Assembly (NCBI RefSeq): GCF_024622195.1 | Contig: NZ_JANKBI010000005.1 | Span: 62,001-126,000, forward strand | Length of the DNA stretch: 64,000 nucleotides | DNA from: Murimonas intestini | GTDB taxonomy: Bacteria; Bacillota; Clostridia; Lachnospirales; Lachnospiraceae | Direction: 5' to 3' | Shown: one piece after another, positions 51,533 to 60,335 of the stretch | Position numbering within the stretch: the first letter of the stretch is position 1 | Layout of the letters: every line of letters begins with the position of its first letter | Notes under the pieces: model-generated | The model's database searches: none | Seen by the model: only the letters and a program-made list of their open reading frames with translations | Told to the model about the DNA's origin: nothing | Position numbers and translations under genes: made by a program

Positions 51533-52356
51533 AAATACTATTACATATAGAGATCCAAAGAGCATTTAAAAATAAAGGAACAGCAATTGCATTAGGAACA
51601 GGGATTTTAATAGCATTGGCACATCTTATACATAATATGCCGCCAGCTTTAGAAGCTACTAAAACGATGATGAATTACTTTAACTCTGACAAGGGGCTGC
51701 TTTATCCCAGAAATGTATTTACATCATGGATAGGCGGCGAGGGTTACAGTGTAGAAAGTTTCCTTTTTTATTTAGCATTGCCGTTAATAGCGGCCATACC
51801 TTACAGTGGCAGTCTTTTAGAAGACTTATCTTCAGGATTTGCCAAAAATATATGTATTCGTGTAAGAAAACAGGACTACCTGACAGCCAAATATATAGCT
51901 GTATTCATAGTTTCAGGGACAGTTGCCGTCATACCGCTCTTTCTCAACCTGCTTCTTTCAGCTATGATACTGCCTTCCATATTGCCCCAGGTAGCAGATG
52001 GAACATTTATAACGGCGAGTAAAGTACTCTATCATTTATACGGAACTCATCCTTATCTGTATATAGCCATTTACCTTATCATAGATTTTATTGCCGCCGG
52101 TTTTCTTGGTACCGTGGGGCTGGTTATGAGTTTTTACACATCAAACAAGTTTATTGCTGTTTCCGTCCCGTTTATAGGCTGTCTTTTTTTATACTCCGTC
52201 TCAAATTTATATGGATTGGGTGGATATTCATTGACATATTGCCTGCAGCCAAGTTACGGAATGGATAATTGGATCATATCAATGATTTACCTGTTCATAT
52301 TCCTGCTGTTCGGGTTTCTTTATATTAGAAGAGGCAGAAAGCTGGAGGTATTTTAG
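51529..52356 (+). CDS. ABC-2 type permease subunit
   Basis: A 275-residue membrane protein: one N-terminal hydrophobic segment (TAIALGTGILIALAHLI), a long external loop (residues 35-80) and five more hydrophobic segments. It resembles ABC-2 permeases of peptide-resistance and lantibiotic-immunity transporters. It is the first of three membrane proteins of different sequence in this operon. Confidence 0.78.
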   Translation: MKILLHIEIQRAFKNKGTAIALGTGILIALAHLIHNMPPALEATKTMMNYFNSDKGLLYPRNVFTSWIGGEGYSVESFLFYLALPLIAAIPYSGSLLEDLSSGFAKNICIRVRKQDYLTAKYIAVFIVSGTVAVIPLFLNLLLSAMILPSILPQVADGTFITASKVLYHLYGTHPYLYIAIYLIIDFIAAGFLGTVGLVMSFYTSNKFIAVSVPFIGCLFLYSVSNLYGLGGYSLTYCLQPSYGMDNWIISMIYLFIFLLFGFLYIRRGRKLEVF

Positions 52357-52360
52357 TAAA

Positions 52361-53137
52361 ATGCATGTACTGAGGTCAGGCTATGAAAATATAAAGAGAA
52401 ACTGGTGCCTTTTTACTATAGCTGCATTATTGCAATATATATATCTTATGTGGAGGACAGAAAAGGAATTGAATCTGGCGAAAGCTTTTGGGATAAACAG
52501 CTGCATTGCAGATATATTTGTTCTGGAAAACGGCGTATCTTTTTTAGGTATTTTTTCTATTCCGCTGATTCTTGTTCTTATATACCGTTGTGAAAAGTAC
52601 TCTTTAAACTATAACCAGGCAATGCGTTATAAAAGCCATTTTGAAATATGGAAAATCCAGACCGGAAGACTGGTTATATATCTGTTATGGTTTTCAGTCA
52701 GCTTATTATTGTTTGCTGTTTTGGCCGGCAGATTATATCACTTGCCACTGATTAACTGGAGCGAAACAAACAGCAGGTGTTTTATTGAGACGGGTAATAT
52801 CTCTCAAGTAAGTTTTGCAGTTGTCCTATTACTTAGTATCTTTTTCATGATGCTGAAATTTATTATTCTGGGCCTGGCAGTTCTGCTTATTAAATGGCTG
52901 AAATTAAGAGAAATATTTGGATATATTATAACTGCCGTCCTTGCAGCATCAGAGTATATACTCGAAAATAAACTGGGATTCTACAGTTTATTTTCTATGG
53001 ATTATAATAAAGCTGTTTATATAGAACTACTATTTATGACCCTTCTGGTTGGCATTTCTATTTCTGGAATATTGTATGGGGCAGGTATTTTATATGCGAA
53101 ACGAAAAGAATTTATCAATGAAGAATCGTGTCATTAG
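52361..53137 (+). CDS. ABC transporter membrane protein
   Basis: This 258-residue protein has about six hydrophobic segments (first LFTIAALLQYIYLMW, later VVLLLSIFFMMLKFIILGLAVLL). I do not recognise a named family beyond ABC-2-like membrane proteins. It lies 5 bp after the first permease gene and overlaps the next gene by 44 bp. Confidence 0.7.
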   Translation: MHVLRSGYENIKRNWCLFTIAALLQYIYLMWRTEKELNLAKAFGINSCIADIFVLENGVSFLGIFSIPLILVLIYRCEKYSLNYNQAMRYKSHFEIWKIQTGRLVIYLLWFSVSLLLFAVLAGRLYHLPLINWSETNSRCFIETGNISQVSFAVVLLLSIFFMMLKFIILGLAVLLIKWLKLREIFGYIITAVLAASEYILENKLGFYSLFSMDYNKAVYIELLFMTLLVGISISGILYGAGILYAKRKEFINEESCH

Positions 53138-54002
53138 TTATTTAAGACAGGCAATATACGACTGCAAAAGAGGATTTTGGTTTTGTTGGAAAAGATTTCT
53201 TATACTTTTTATAATAATCATCTTTTTTGATTTTTATATTACGAAACGAGTCATTGATTATGAACACATAAATAGAATAAAGTTAAGTATAGGTTTTTGG
53301 GATTACTTATTCCAAATCTTTCAGGGAATGCCAGCAAACATAGTACAAAATAAAATGTCATTTTTTGAACTCCCGGCTATGTGGCTCTTATTTCATCTTT
53401 TCCTGACGTTTTGTATGAGCGGATATATACAGCAGGAAGAGCAGAATTTTGGACAGCAGGTGTTGCTTAGAACTAAAAGCAGAGGAATCTGGTGGTCGGG
53501 AAAATGCTGCTGGTGCATATTGGGTACAGCTGTTTATTATTGTATTACTTATTTTGTTACAGCCTTATTTGCATTATTCAGACAGGGATTCCAGCCAGGC
53601 CTGTCTGCTCAATTGCATGAACTTCTTTCCCATATTGATGTGAGTGGGATTGGAAACAAAAATATATTTGTAATTCTGGTTCTTATGCCTGTGATTTTAT
53701 CCACGGGATTAATGCTCTTCCAGCTGTTGATATCCTCAATCTTTAATCCCCTTGTTTCAATGGTTGTGCAAACTGTGATTTTATCCGTATCCGGTTACTT
53801 TTGTACTCCATTTTTACCTGGAAACTATCTCATGCTCATGAGACTATCACCGGTTTCCGGTGAAAACATTAAGTGGGAATATGGGATTTCTTACGGAATT
53901 CTTTTAATTGCTGCCTGCCTCTTAACAGGAAAGATATACTATAGCAGAAAAGATTTATGTGGATTGAATTACAAACAAAATTTACCAAGGAGAGGTAAGT
54001 AA
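53094..54002 (+). CDS. ABC transporter membrane protein
   Basis: About 302 residues from ATG 53094 (MRNEKNLSMKNRVIS), behind GGGGCAGG; a later Met at 53118 is possible. There are about six hydrophobic segments, the first FLILFIIIIFFDFYI, with a cytoplasmic-looking QQEEQNFGQQVLLRT loop. It is probably a further permease subunit serving the ATPase encoded 2 bp downstream. Confidence 0.7.
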   Translation: MRNEKNLSMKNRVISYLRQAIYDCKRGFWFCWKRFLILFIIIIFFDFYITKRVIDYEHINRIKLSIGFWDYLFQIFQGMPANIVQNKMSFFELPAMWLLFHLFLTFCMSGYIQQEEQNFGQQVLLRTKSRGIWWSGKCCWCILGTAVYYCITYFVTALFALFRQGFQPGLSAQLHELLSHIDVSGIGNKNIFVILVLMPVILSTGLMLFQLLISSIFNPLVSMVVQTVILSVSGYFCTPFLPGNYLMLMRLSPVSGENIKWEYGISYGILLIAACLLTGKIYYSRKDLCGLNYKQNLPRRGK

Positions 54003-54004
54003 TC

Positions 54005-54670
54005 ATGTTGATAGAAATTAACAACTTATCAAAAGAAATAGGAAATGAATTAATCTTAAAAGACATAAATATGCGTATGGAATCAGGACATGTTTATGGA
54101 ATAAAAGGGAAAAACGGTTCGGGCAAGACTATGCTCATGCGTGCCATATGTGGTCTTATTTTTCCTACTCATGGCAGTATTATGATTGATGGAAAAGAAT
54201 TAGGAAAAGACTTATCTTTTCCTGAGAGTGTAGGTGCTTTATTAGAAAATCCAGGATTTATTAACGAATATTCAGGGGTAAAAAATCTGAAAACTTTAGC
54301 TGCCATACAAAATAAAGTTGGATATGAAGAAATCTGCGAAGTATTAGTAAAGGTAGGACTCGACCCATCAGACAATAAAAAATTTAAAAAGTATTCTCTT
54401 GGAATGAAACAAAAATTAGGAATTGCAGGAGCTATTTTCGAAAATCCTGAGCTCGTTATTTTAGACGAACCAACAAATGCTTTAGATGAAAAAAGCATTG
54501 TCTCTTTTAAAGAAATAATAAAAGAATTAAAAGCGAGGCATGCTTTAGTGATCATCTCCTGTCATGATACAGAGGATTTACAGGAGCTGTCAGACACAAT
54601 ATTTACTATGGAAAATGGGAGCATCACAGCTATGGAAAAATGTAATCCGGGGTATGATTATGAAAAATAA
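54005..54670 (+). CDS. ABC transporter ATPase
   Basis: The 221-residue ATPase has Walker A GKNGSGKTM near residues 38-46, the signature YSLGMKQKLGIAGA and Walker B LVILDEPTNALDE. The LGMKQ form of the signature is typical of bacitracin/lantibiotic-type exporters (BcrA/LanF group). AGGAGAGG precedes the start. It should power the two or three membrane proteins encoded just before it. Confidence 0.92.
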   Translation: MLIEINNLSKEIGNELILKDINMRMESGHVYGIKGKNGSGKTMLMRAICGLIFPTHGSIMIDGKELGKDLSFPESVGALLENPGFINEYSGVKNLKTLAAIQNKVGYEEICEVLVKVGLDPSDNKKFKKYSLGMKQKLGIAGAIFENPELVILDEPTNALDEKSIVSFKEIIKELKARHALVIISCHDTEDLQELSDTIFTMENGSITAMEKCNPGYDYEK

Positions 54671-55262
54671 GAAATGGTTATTTATCGTGATTGCAGCAGT
54701 TGCAATACTATTAGTTTTTACCGGGTATAAAAATGCTAATAAAGAAATTCATCAGCCAAAAGAAGAATATTTTGATTTAAAGAATTGGGCAGAAACTGAG
54801 AAAGACTTATTATTCATGGTAGAAGGATACAATTTTATAGAAGATGAAGAGATCCGCAATATGGAAGGACTTCCAGATTCTACAATGTTTCGTGTTCCCA
54901 TGAAGGTTTTGTGTCTCAAGATTCAGCTAAAGAATAATTGCCAGGAAAATATTCAAGTAAACCTTACAAAATATATTTTAGAGAGTGACGGCTGGTATAA
55001 TTCTATAGACCAGGATTTTAACCATGTACTAAATCCTGAAAATTACCAATTACTATTTACCCTGGAGCCAAGTGAAATGAAAGAAATGTACCTGCCTTAT
55101 CTTCTATTGGAATCACATTTTAGAAAATCAGAGTGGGAACAAATAGAAAACAGAGAATTTTGGCTTACATTTAAGCTGTACCCTGAAAAGAAGATGGGAA
55201 TTTTTCAATCAGATACCCCGCTGAAAGCAGCCGGGGTATTTGACTCTCTTCACTACTGTTGA
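54660..55262 (+). CDS. Membrane-anchored extracellular protein, last gene of the ABC operon
   Basis: About 200 residues from ATG 54660 (MKNKKWLFIVIAAVAILLVF), which has GGGG upstream and overlaps the ATPase end by 11 bp. An N-terminal anchor is followed by an external beta-rich domain (MKVLCLKIQLKNNCQENIQV). Its layout parallels the first protein of the operon. The last codons overlap a strong hairpin that probably ends the transcript. Confidence 0.75.
   Translation: MKNKKWLFIVIAAVAILLVFTGYKNANKEIHQPKEEYFDLKNWAETEKDLLFMVEGYNFIEDEEIRNMEGLPDSTMFRVPMKVLCLKIQLKNNCQENIQVNLTKYILESDGWYNSIDQDFNHVLNPENYQLLFTLEPSEMKEMYLPYLLLESHFRKSEWEQIENREFWLTFKLYPEKKMGIFQSDTPLKAAGVFDSLHYC
55213..55242 (+). terminator. 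Terminator overlapping the end of the last ABC-operon gene
   Basis: ATACCCCGCTG and CAGCCGGGGTAT form an 11-bp stem with one bulge and an AAAG loop, followed by TT. It lies inside the last 17 codons of the gene, which is unusual. The T tract is weak. Confidence 0.6.
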
Positions 55263-55363
55263 GCTGCCTTCTGTAAATTATACCCAAAAAAATTTATTTA
55301 GTTTGTCTAAAAAGTCAATAGATTATTGTCAGAAATTTCCTTATACTTGAAATAAATCAAAAA

Positions 55364-55377
55364 CGTTAACGCACACG
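55364..55377. promoter_or_regulatory. LacI-type operator before the regulator gene
   Basis: CGTTAACGCACACG lies 8 bp before the start of the LacI-family gene and shares its right half GCACACG with the perfect palindrome at 56467. It is likely an autoregulatory site. Confidence 0.55.
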
Positions 55378-55385
55378 GAGATCAA

Positions 55386-56384
55386 ATGAAGACTACAATT
55401 AAAGATATATCTAAATATTGTAACGTTTCTGTCGGTACGGTAGACAGGGCGCTTAATAACCGGCCGGGCATCAGCAGCCAGACAAAAGAGAAAATACTCC
55501 AGGCTGCCGAACAGTTAAGCTATCACCCGAATCATACAGGCAGAAGCCTGGCAAAAGGAAAGACGATGACGATCGGAGTTGTATGCTTCGACTTTTATAA
55601 TTATTTTTTTCCTGAGCTGATCAATACTATCGAGGCAAGAGCAAAGGAAAAGGGCTACTTTATCTATCTCATACTGACCCACCGTAACTTTGATATGGAG
55701 AGGGACGGCATCCGCTATTTATGTGAAAGGCAGGTGGACGGAATCATTCTGTTTCCTATCGGTATGGATAAGGGCTATGTCAGAGAATTAGAGAGGATGG
55801 GCATCCCCATTGTTACGATTTATAATAAACTGGACTCCCACTTCCCGTTTGTAGGGGTGAATGACAGACAGGCAATGGAAGACGCTGTAGAATATATCGT
55901 CTCAAAAGGCTACAAACATATATCATATGTGACACCGGAACTTGAATCACAGGAGAAGGAAGGGCTTAATACATACACTTTGCAGCAGCGCCTTCAGGGA
56001 TATTTAAACGGCATGAAAAAGGCGGGGCTGGAAGATATACAGGTATTGGAAAAAGGAAGCATTGAGGAAAAAACAGACCTTTTAACTAAAAACATTTCCC
56101 TTAAAGGAAAAACTGCTGTCCTGTGCCTGTGTGACTCTTATGCGATCCAGGTGCTGGACTGCCTTCAGAGCCGAAAAATAAGTGTTCCTGATCAGATAGG
56201 GCTGATGGGATATGACAATATTGATGCGCTCAAATATATCAAACCACGGCTCACCACAATAAAATATTCTGTTATGCAGATGGGACAGGCTGTTACAGAT
56301 CTTTTATTCCAGAGCATCCAGGACCCTGAGTTCACAGCTGAATATATACTGGATTACTCCATAGTAGAGGGAGATAGTCTGTAA
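55386..56384 (+). CDS. LacI-family transcriptional regulator
   Basis: The 332-residue protein has an HTH (TIKDISKYCNVSVGTVDRAL, residues 3-22), hinge (YHPNHTGRSLAKGK) and a sugar-binding domain (QVDGIILFPIGMDKGYV, ending with YIKPRLTTIKYS). It precedes the glycohydrolase and ABC importer genes and has operator-like palindromes before itself and before that unit, so it probably controls both. Confidence 0.9.
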   Translation: MKTTIKDISKYCNVSVGTVDRALNNRPGISSQTKEKILQAAEQLSYHPNHTGRSLAKGKTMTIGVVCFDFYNYFFPELINTIEARAKEKGYFIYLILTHRNFDMERDGIRYLCERQVDGIILFPIGMDKGYVRELERMGIPIVTIYNKLDSHFPFVGVNDRQAMEDAVEYIVSKGYKHISYVTPELESQEKEGLNTYTLQQRLQGYLNGMKKAGLEDIQVLEKGSIEEKTDLLTKNISLKGKTAVLCLCDSYAIQVLDCLQSRKISVPDQIGLMGYDNIDALKYIKPRLTTIKYSVMQMGQAVTDLLFQSIQDPEFTAEYILDYSIVEGDSL

Positions 56385-56466
56385 AAATGAGCGTTTGTAA
56401 AAAAGATTGTTTATAAAATAATTAAAACAAATATTTTAATATATTTGTTTTAATTTTGGAAAGTAA

Positions 56467-56480
56467 CGTGTGCGCACACG
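56467..56480. promoter_or_regulatory. Palindromic operator of the glycohydrolase-importer operon
   Basis: CGTGTGCGCACACG is a perfect 14-bp palindrome with central CG, the form bound by LacI-family proteins. It lies 32 bp before the glycohydrolase start. Confidence 0.72.
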
Positions 56481-56511
56481 ATATTTATAAAACAGCAAAA
56501 GGAGGAAAAAA

Positions 56512-57855
56512 ATGAAGTTACGGGATGTGAAATATGTTCCCTTCTCAGATACCTGGCTAAAGGAAAAAACAGATGATATTACCAGATATCTGAGGCTGTC
56601 AGCCGAATTTGGGTGCAGCAATGAAGGAGGCAGGATTTACGAGGATTTTAAAAACAACATTAACAAATGTATCTCACAGTTTCAGGAGCTGGTGCTGGCT
56701 CAGAAGGATGATGACGAACCAGATGACCTGGAAAGTATAAAAAAGCTGCGGCCGGAGGGCCCCCGCAGGCTCCTCTCCCATCTTCCGGATGATTATCTGA
56801 ACCGGTTAAGAGGCGCTTTTTACGGACGTATGGCAGGCTGTACCCTGGGGGCGGCGCTGGAGTTTAATCCCATCGAGACTATGAAGGCATGGGCAGAATA
56901 TTTTAATGAAGATTTCCCTCCCACAGATTATTGGACGCATATTAAGGATCCTGCTGCTCCCCATTATATAACAGGCAGAAAGCTCGACCTGACAAGAGGA
57001 CATATGGATGCCGTACCGCCGGATGATGATACTATCTATACTCTGCTGGGTCTGCTGACTCTTGAAAAATACGGCATGGATTTCACACAGGAAGATATGG
57101 CTGAAATATGGAAGCGCTATCTGCCGCTGGATGGTGAGAACGAGAGCAGAGGCTGCTACTGGGGGGAGCGGATCATGATGACAAATCTGCTGAATGGCCA
57201 AGAACTTCCCGAGGCCGGCCTTGAAGCAAACCCCAATCTCCAGAATATCGCCGGTTGGACCAGGGCTGATTCTTATGGATATGTCTGTCCCGGCTGGCCT
57301 GAAAAAGCTGCAGAGCTGGCATATAAGGACTGCTCTGTAAACCACAGGCGGAACGGCGTATATGGAGCCATGTTTATGGCCGCTGCCATATCAGCTGCTT
57401 TTGCAGTTGATGACCCGATGGAGGCTGTCAGGATCGGTCTGACCGAGATACCTGAAAACTGCCTGTTTGCTGAGGGCATACATTGGGCGCTTGAGCACCC
57501 CTGCAGTGATTACCGCGAGGCAGCTGACAAAATGTGGGCTGTCTACGGCGGAATGTTTAATGGAAGCGCCATTACAAATGCCATTCACGTCGTTATGGGA
57601 CTGGATATCGGAAAAAAAGACTTTACCAGGACTATCGGACAGACTATTGCAATGAGCGGTGACAATGACTGTACAGGCGCCACAGCCGGAAGTATAGCCG
57701 GGGCCGTCATTGGAAAAGAAGCTATTCCTTCAAAATGGACTGATCCATTCCGGGGCAGAATGCATATTTATCTGAAAGGACTGCCGGAATATCTGGATAT
57801 TGAAGAGGTCTGCGGCAGATATACCGCCCTTGCCAGGAAATTTATGCAGTTCTAA
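56512..57855 (+). CDS. ADP-ribosylglycohydrolase-family protein
   Basis: The 447-residue protein has an N-terminal extension of about 90 residues and then a DraG/ARH-type fold: RGAFYGRMAGCTLGAALEF, the metal-binding PPDDDTIYTLLGLL, and SGDNDCTGATAGSIAGAVIG near the C-terminus, holding the second set of Asp ligands. Characterised members remove ADP-ribose from Arg, Ser or other acceptors, but many bacterial ones are uncharacterised. Its place before a sugar importer suggests hydrolysis of an imported N- or O-glycoside. AAAGGAGG lies before ATG 56512. Confidence 0.88.
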   Translation: MKLRDVKYVPFSDTWLKEKTDDITRYLRLSAEFGCSNEGGRIYEDFKNNINKCISQFQELVLAQKDDDEPDDLESIKKLRPEGPRRLLSHLPDDYLNRLRGAFYGRMAGCTLGAALEFNPIETMKAWAEYFNEDFPPTDYWTHIKDPAAPHYITGRKLDLTRGHMDAVPPDDDTIYTLLGLLTLEKYGMDFTQEDMAEIWKRYLPLDGENESRGCYWGERIMMTNLLNGQELPEAGLEANPNLQNIAGWTRADSYGYVCPGWPEKAAELAYKDCSVNHRRNGVYGAMFMAAAISAAFAVDDPMEAVRIGLTEIPENCLFAEGIHWALEHPCSDYREAADKMWAVYGGMFNGSAITNAIHVVMGLDIGKKDFTRTIGQTIAMSGDNDCTGATAGSIAGAVIGKEAIPSKWTDPFRGRMHIYLKGLPEYLDIEEVCGRYTALARKFMQF

Positions 57856-57963
57856 GCACTTGCAGCGTATGTCTTAGCGCATGTCTTTTTGAAGGAAGTC
57901 TTTTTGAAGGATCTTTATAACATAACTTTATAATATTGTGTATTGGGAAAGGAGTTAATAAGA

Positions 57964-59313
57964 ATGTTTAAAAAATCAATGTCCTTAATATTAACAGGAG
58001 CAATGTTAACACTTGTATTTGCCGGCATAAATAATGGCGGCGCAAGTGAAAAAGCTGGAAAAATAATCCCTGATATTACTAAAACAGAAAGTTCTGAGCA
58101 AGTCACCCTTACGATCTGGGATACCTTTGTAGACGGCTCTCTTGGACAGGCCCAGGAAGATATTATCGCGGCATACCAGGAAGCCCATCCTAATGTAACT
58201 GTAGAACGTGTGGCTAAAGACGGGGCTACTTTGTCCGAGACATTAAAGGCTGCTTTTATGTCAGGTGATGCTCCTGACCTGGTATATTATGAAGCCGGAA
58301 TCGGTACTGTTGGAAATTATGTAAAGGCTGGCTACTATGAGGATCTTGCATCTGTCTATGATGAATATGGCTGGAAAGACAATATTATGTCAGCCTGCTG
58401 GGAGATTCCCAGTGCAGATGGATATGTATGGGGAGTCGGCAATGAGATGGAGACGATGAGCCTGTATATCAATCAGGCCATCTTTGATGAGCTTGGGCTG
58501 GACGTTCCTGAGTCAATTGAAGAGCTCACAGAGGATATGGCCGTGATCAAGGATTCCGGATACCAGGTGCTGGCCAACACACTTGATTCTCAGTGGTACA
58601 ATAATATGAACTTTATTGGTACTGTGCTTTATGCATATATGACCCAGGACGAAATACAGGACTGCATGAATAATGACGGCTCCTGGGATAAGGAATCTGT
58701 AAGGAAGGCTGTAAATTGTATCCAGGATTGGCTGGATAAAGGATACTTCCCAGCCCATCCGGAGGTTGACGGAGACCAGGAGCAGATGTTTTTCAGCGGA
58801 GATTATGCATGCTGGATAACTGGAAACTGGGAGGTTGGAAACATTACGGAAAAAGTGGATTTTACAACCTCCATCTATCCATTCCCTGGCTCCGCATCCT
58901 GTGCTGACGGCGGCTCCCAGGTAAACTTCTCAGGCGGGGCTTATCTGGTCTACTCCGGCTCTGAGGTAAAAGATACCGCTTACCAGTTTATTGACTTTTC
59001 CATCAATAACCCGGATACAGCTAAAATATGGGCGGAAGTGGGAGGAACAATGCCTCCGTACATGAAGGAATACGATGTGGAACTCTCCCCTCTCAGTGAA
59101 CGGGTTGTAGAACTGCTGGGAGACGAGACACTCCAGAACACAGCCGGAATTAACATGTGGCTTGGAACGGCATCATTTGATTTCTTCTCAAAGGCAGGAC
59201 AGAATCTGGCGGTCCAGTCTTTGGATGAGGCCTCCTTTATTGCTGAGGCAGAATCCGCCAGACTGCAGGATATAGAAACAGGACTTACAAAAGGCGCATT
59301 TAAAGTGAAGTAA
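57964..59313 (+). CDS. ABC transporter sugar-binding protein
   Basis: The 449-residue protein begins at ATG 57964 behind AAAGGAG. A signal peptide (MFKKSMSLILTGAMLTLVFA) has no lipobox Cys. The mature part is a cluster-1 binding protein (VTLTIWDTFVDGSLGQAQED, FMSGDAPDLVYYEAGIG, ACWITGNWEVGNI). It should feed the two permeases downstream. The ligand is unknown. Confidence 0.9.
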   Translation: MFKKSMSLILTGAMLTLVFAGINNGGASEKAGKIIPDITKTESSEQVTLTIWDTFVDGSLGQAQEDIIAAYQEAHPNVTVERVAKDGATLSETLKAAFMSGDAPDLVYYEAGIGTVGNYVKAGYYEDLASVYDEYGWKDNIMSACWEIPSADGYVWGVGNEMETMSLYINQAIFDELGLDVPESIEELTEDMAVIKDSGYQVLANTLDSQWYNNMNFIGTVLYAYMTQDEIQDCMNNDGSWDKESVRKAVNCIQDWLDKGYFPAHPEVDGDQEQMFFSGDYACWITGNWEVGNITEKVDFTTSIYPFPGSASCADGGSQVNFSGGAYLVYSGSEVKDTAYQFIDFSINNPDTAKIWAEVGGTMPPYMKEYDVELSPLSERVVELLGDETLQNTAGINMWLGTASFDFFSKAGQNLAVQSLDEASFIAEAESARLQDIETGLTKGAFKVK

Positions 59314-59336
59314 GATATCCGCTCCGGCGGATTGCA

Positions 59337-59408
59337 GAGGCGCGCAGCTTTATGATGCCATGCTCTGCATGACGCGCGCCTCGCAGCAGGAACGTCAGGG
59401 CGTTCCTG
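59337..59408 (+). promoter_or_regulatory. Tandem hairpins between binding-protein and permease genes
   Basis: GAGGCGCGC (59337-59345) pairs with GCGCGCCTC (59374-59382), and AGGAACG pairs with CGTTCCT in 59389-59408. There is no T tract, so these are more likely mRNA-protecting than terminating structures. The maltodextrin operon has a hairpin at the same place. Confidence 0.65.
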
Positions 59409-59432
59409 AATATAATTGGGAGGGTAATATCT

Positions 59433-60335
59433 ATGCAAAAGCCTTTGTTTAAATCATCTTTACACAGGAACCAGGTCATAATGGGATATGTGCTGATTAT
59501 TCCCGCCTTACTGTTTTTCTTCGTTTTCTTCGGATACAGCCTTGTTCAGGCCTTTCACTACAGTACGCTGGACTGGGATGGTGTCACTGAGCAGACATAT
59601 GTAGGCATGCAGAACTATATTGATCTGATACATGACTCAGTCTTCTGGAAAGCTTTTACTAATAATGTATTTTACACAGTGGGAATCCTGATATTCGGTG
59701 TCCTGCCCGGATTGCTGCTGGCGTATGTCCTGTCCAGGCCGGGCATTAAAGGCCGCACTTTATTCAGATCCGTTTACTTTTTTCCAAGGATCATATCTGC
59801 TGTTGTGTACGGGGCGGTATGGAAGTGGATATATGATCCGAGAAACGGCCTTGTTACTATGCTGATAAACATGTTTGGAGGCAACGGCTCCGATATTGCA
59901 ATTACAGGAAATGTAAAAACTGCCATGCTGGGTATCACAATAACAGGAGGCTGGACATATTTTGGCTTCTGTATGGTAATCTTCATCGCTTCCTTTATGG
60001 GCACAGATATGGAACTGGAAGAAGCAGCCACACTTGACGGAGCAAATAAGTGGCAGCTGTTTTACAGCGTGACCCTGCCCCAGATCAAACCTGTCATTAA
60101 TACAGTCCTTATCTATACTGTGATCGACTGCTTTAAAGTCTATGACCTTGTACTCGTAATGACCAGCGGCGGGCCCAATGACGCCACCCAGATCATGACC
60201 TACTATATTTACAAACAGGCCTTTACCTTCAACAAATTCGGCTATGGTTCTGCCGCAGCCATCCTGCTGGGACTATTTATGATCATATTTACTGTAGTAT
60301 ATAATAAATCCATAGGTAAGGAGGACGAGGCATGA
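59433..60335 (+). CDS. Sugar ABC permease, UgpA/MalF-like
   Basis: The 300-residue permease has six hydrophobic segments and the EAA loop ELEEAATLDGANKWQLFYSV. A GGAGGG-type site precedes ATG 59433. It is coupled to the next permease by overlapping stop and start. Confidence 0.92.
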   Translation: MQKPLFKSSLHRNQVIMGYVLIIPALLFFFVFFGYSLVQAFHYSTLDWDGVTEQTYVGMQNYIDLIHDSVFWKAFTNNVFYTVGILIFGVLPGLLLAYVLSRPGIKGRTLFRSVYFFPRIISAVVYGAVWKWIYDPRNGLVTMLINMFGGNGSDIAITGNVKTAMLGITITGGWTYFGFCMVIFIASFMGTDMELEEAATLDGANKWQLFYSVTLPQIKPVINTVLIYTVIDCFKVYDLVLVMTSGGPNDATQIMTYYIYKQAFTFNKFGYGSAAAILLGLFMIIFTVVYNKSIGKEDEA

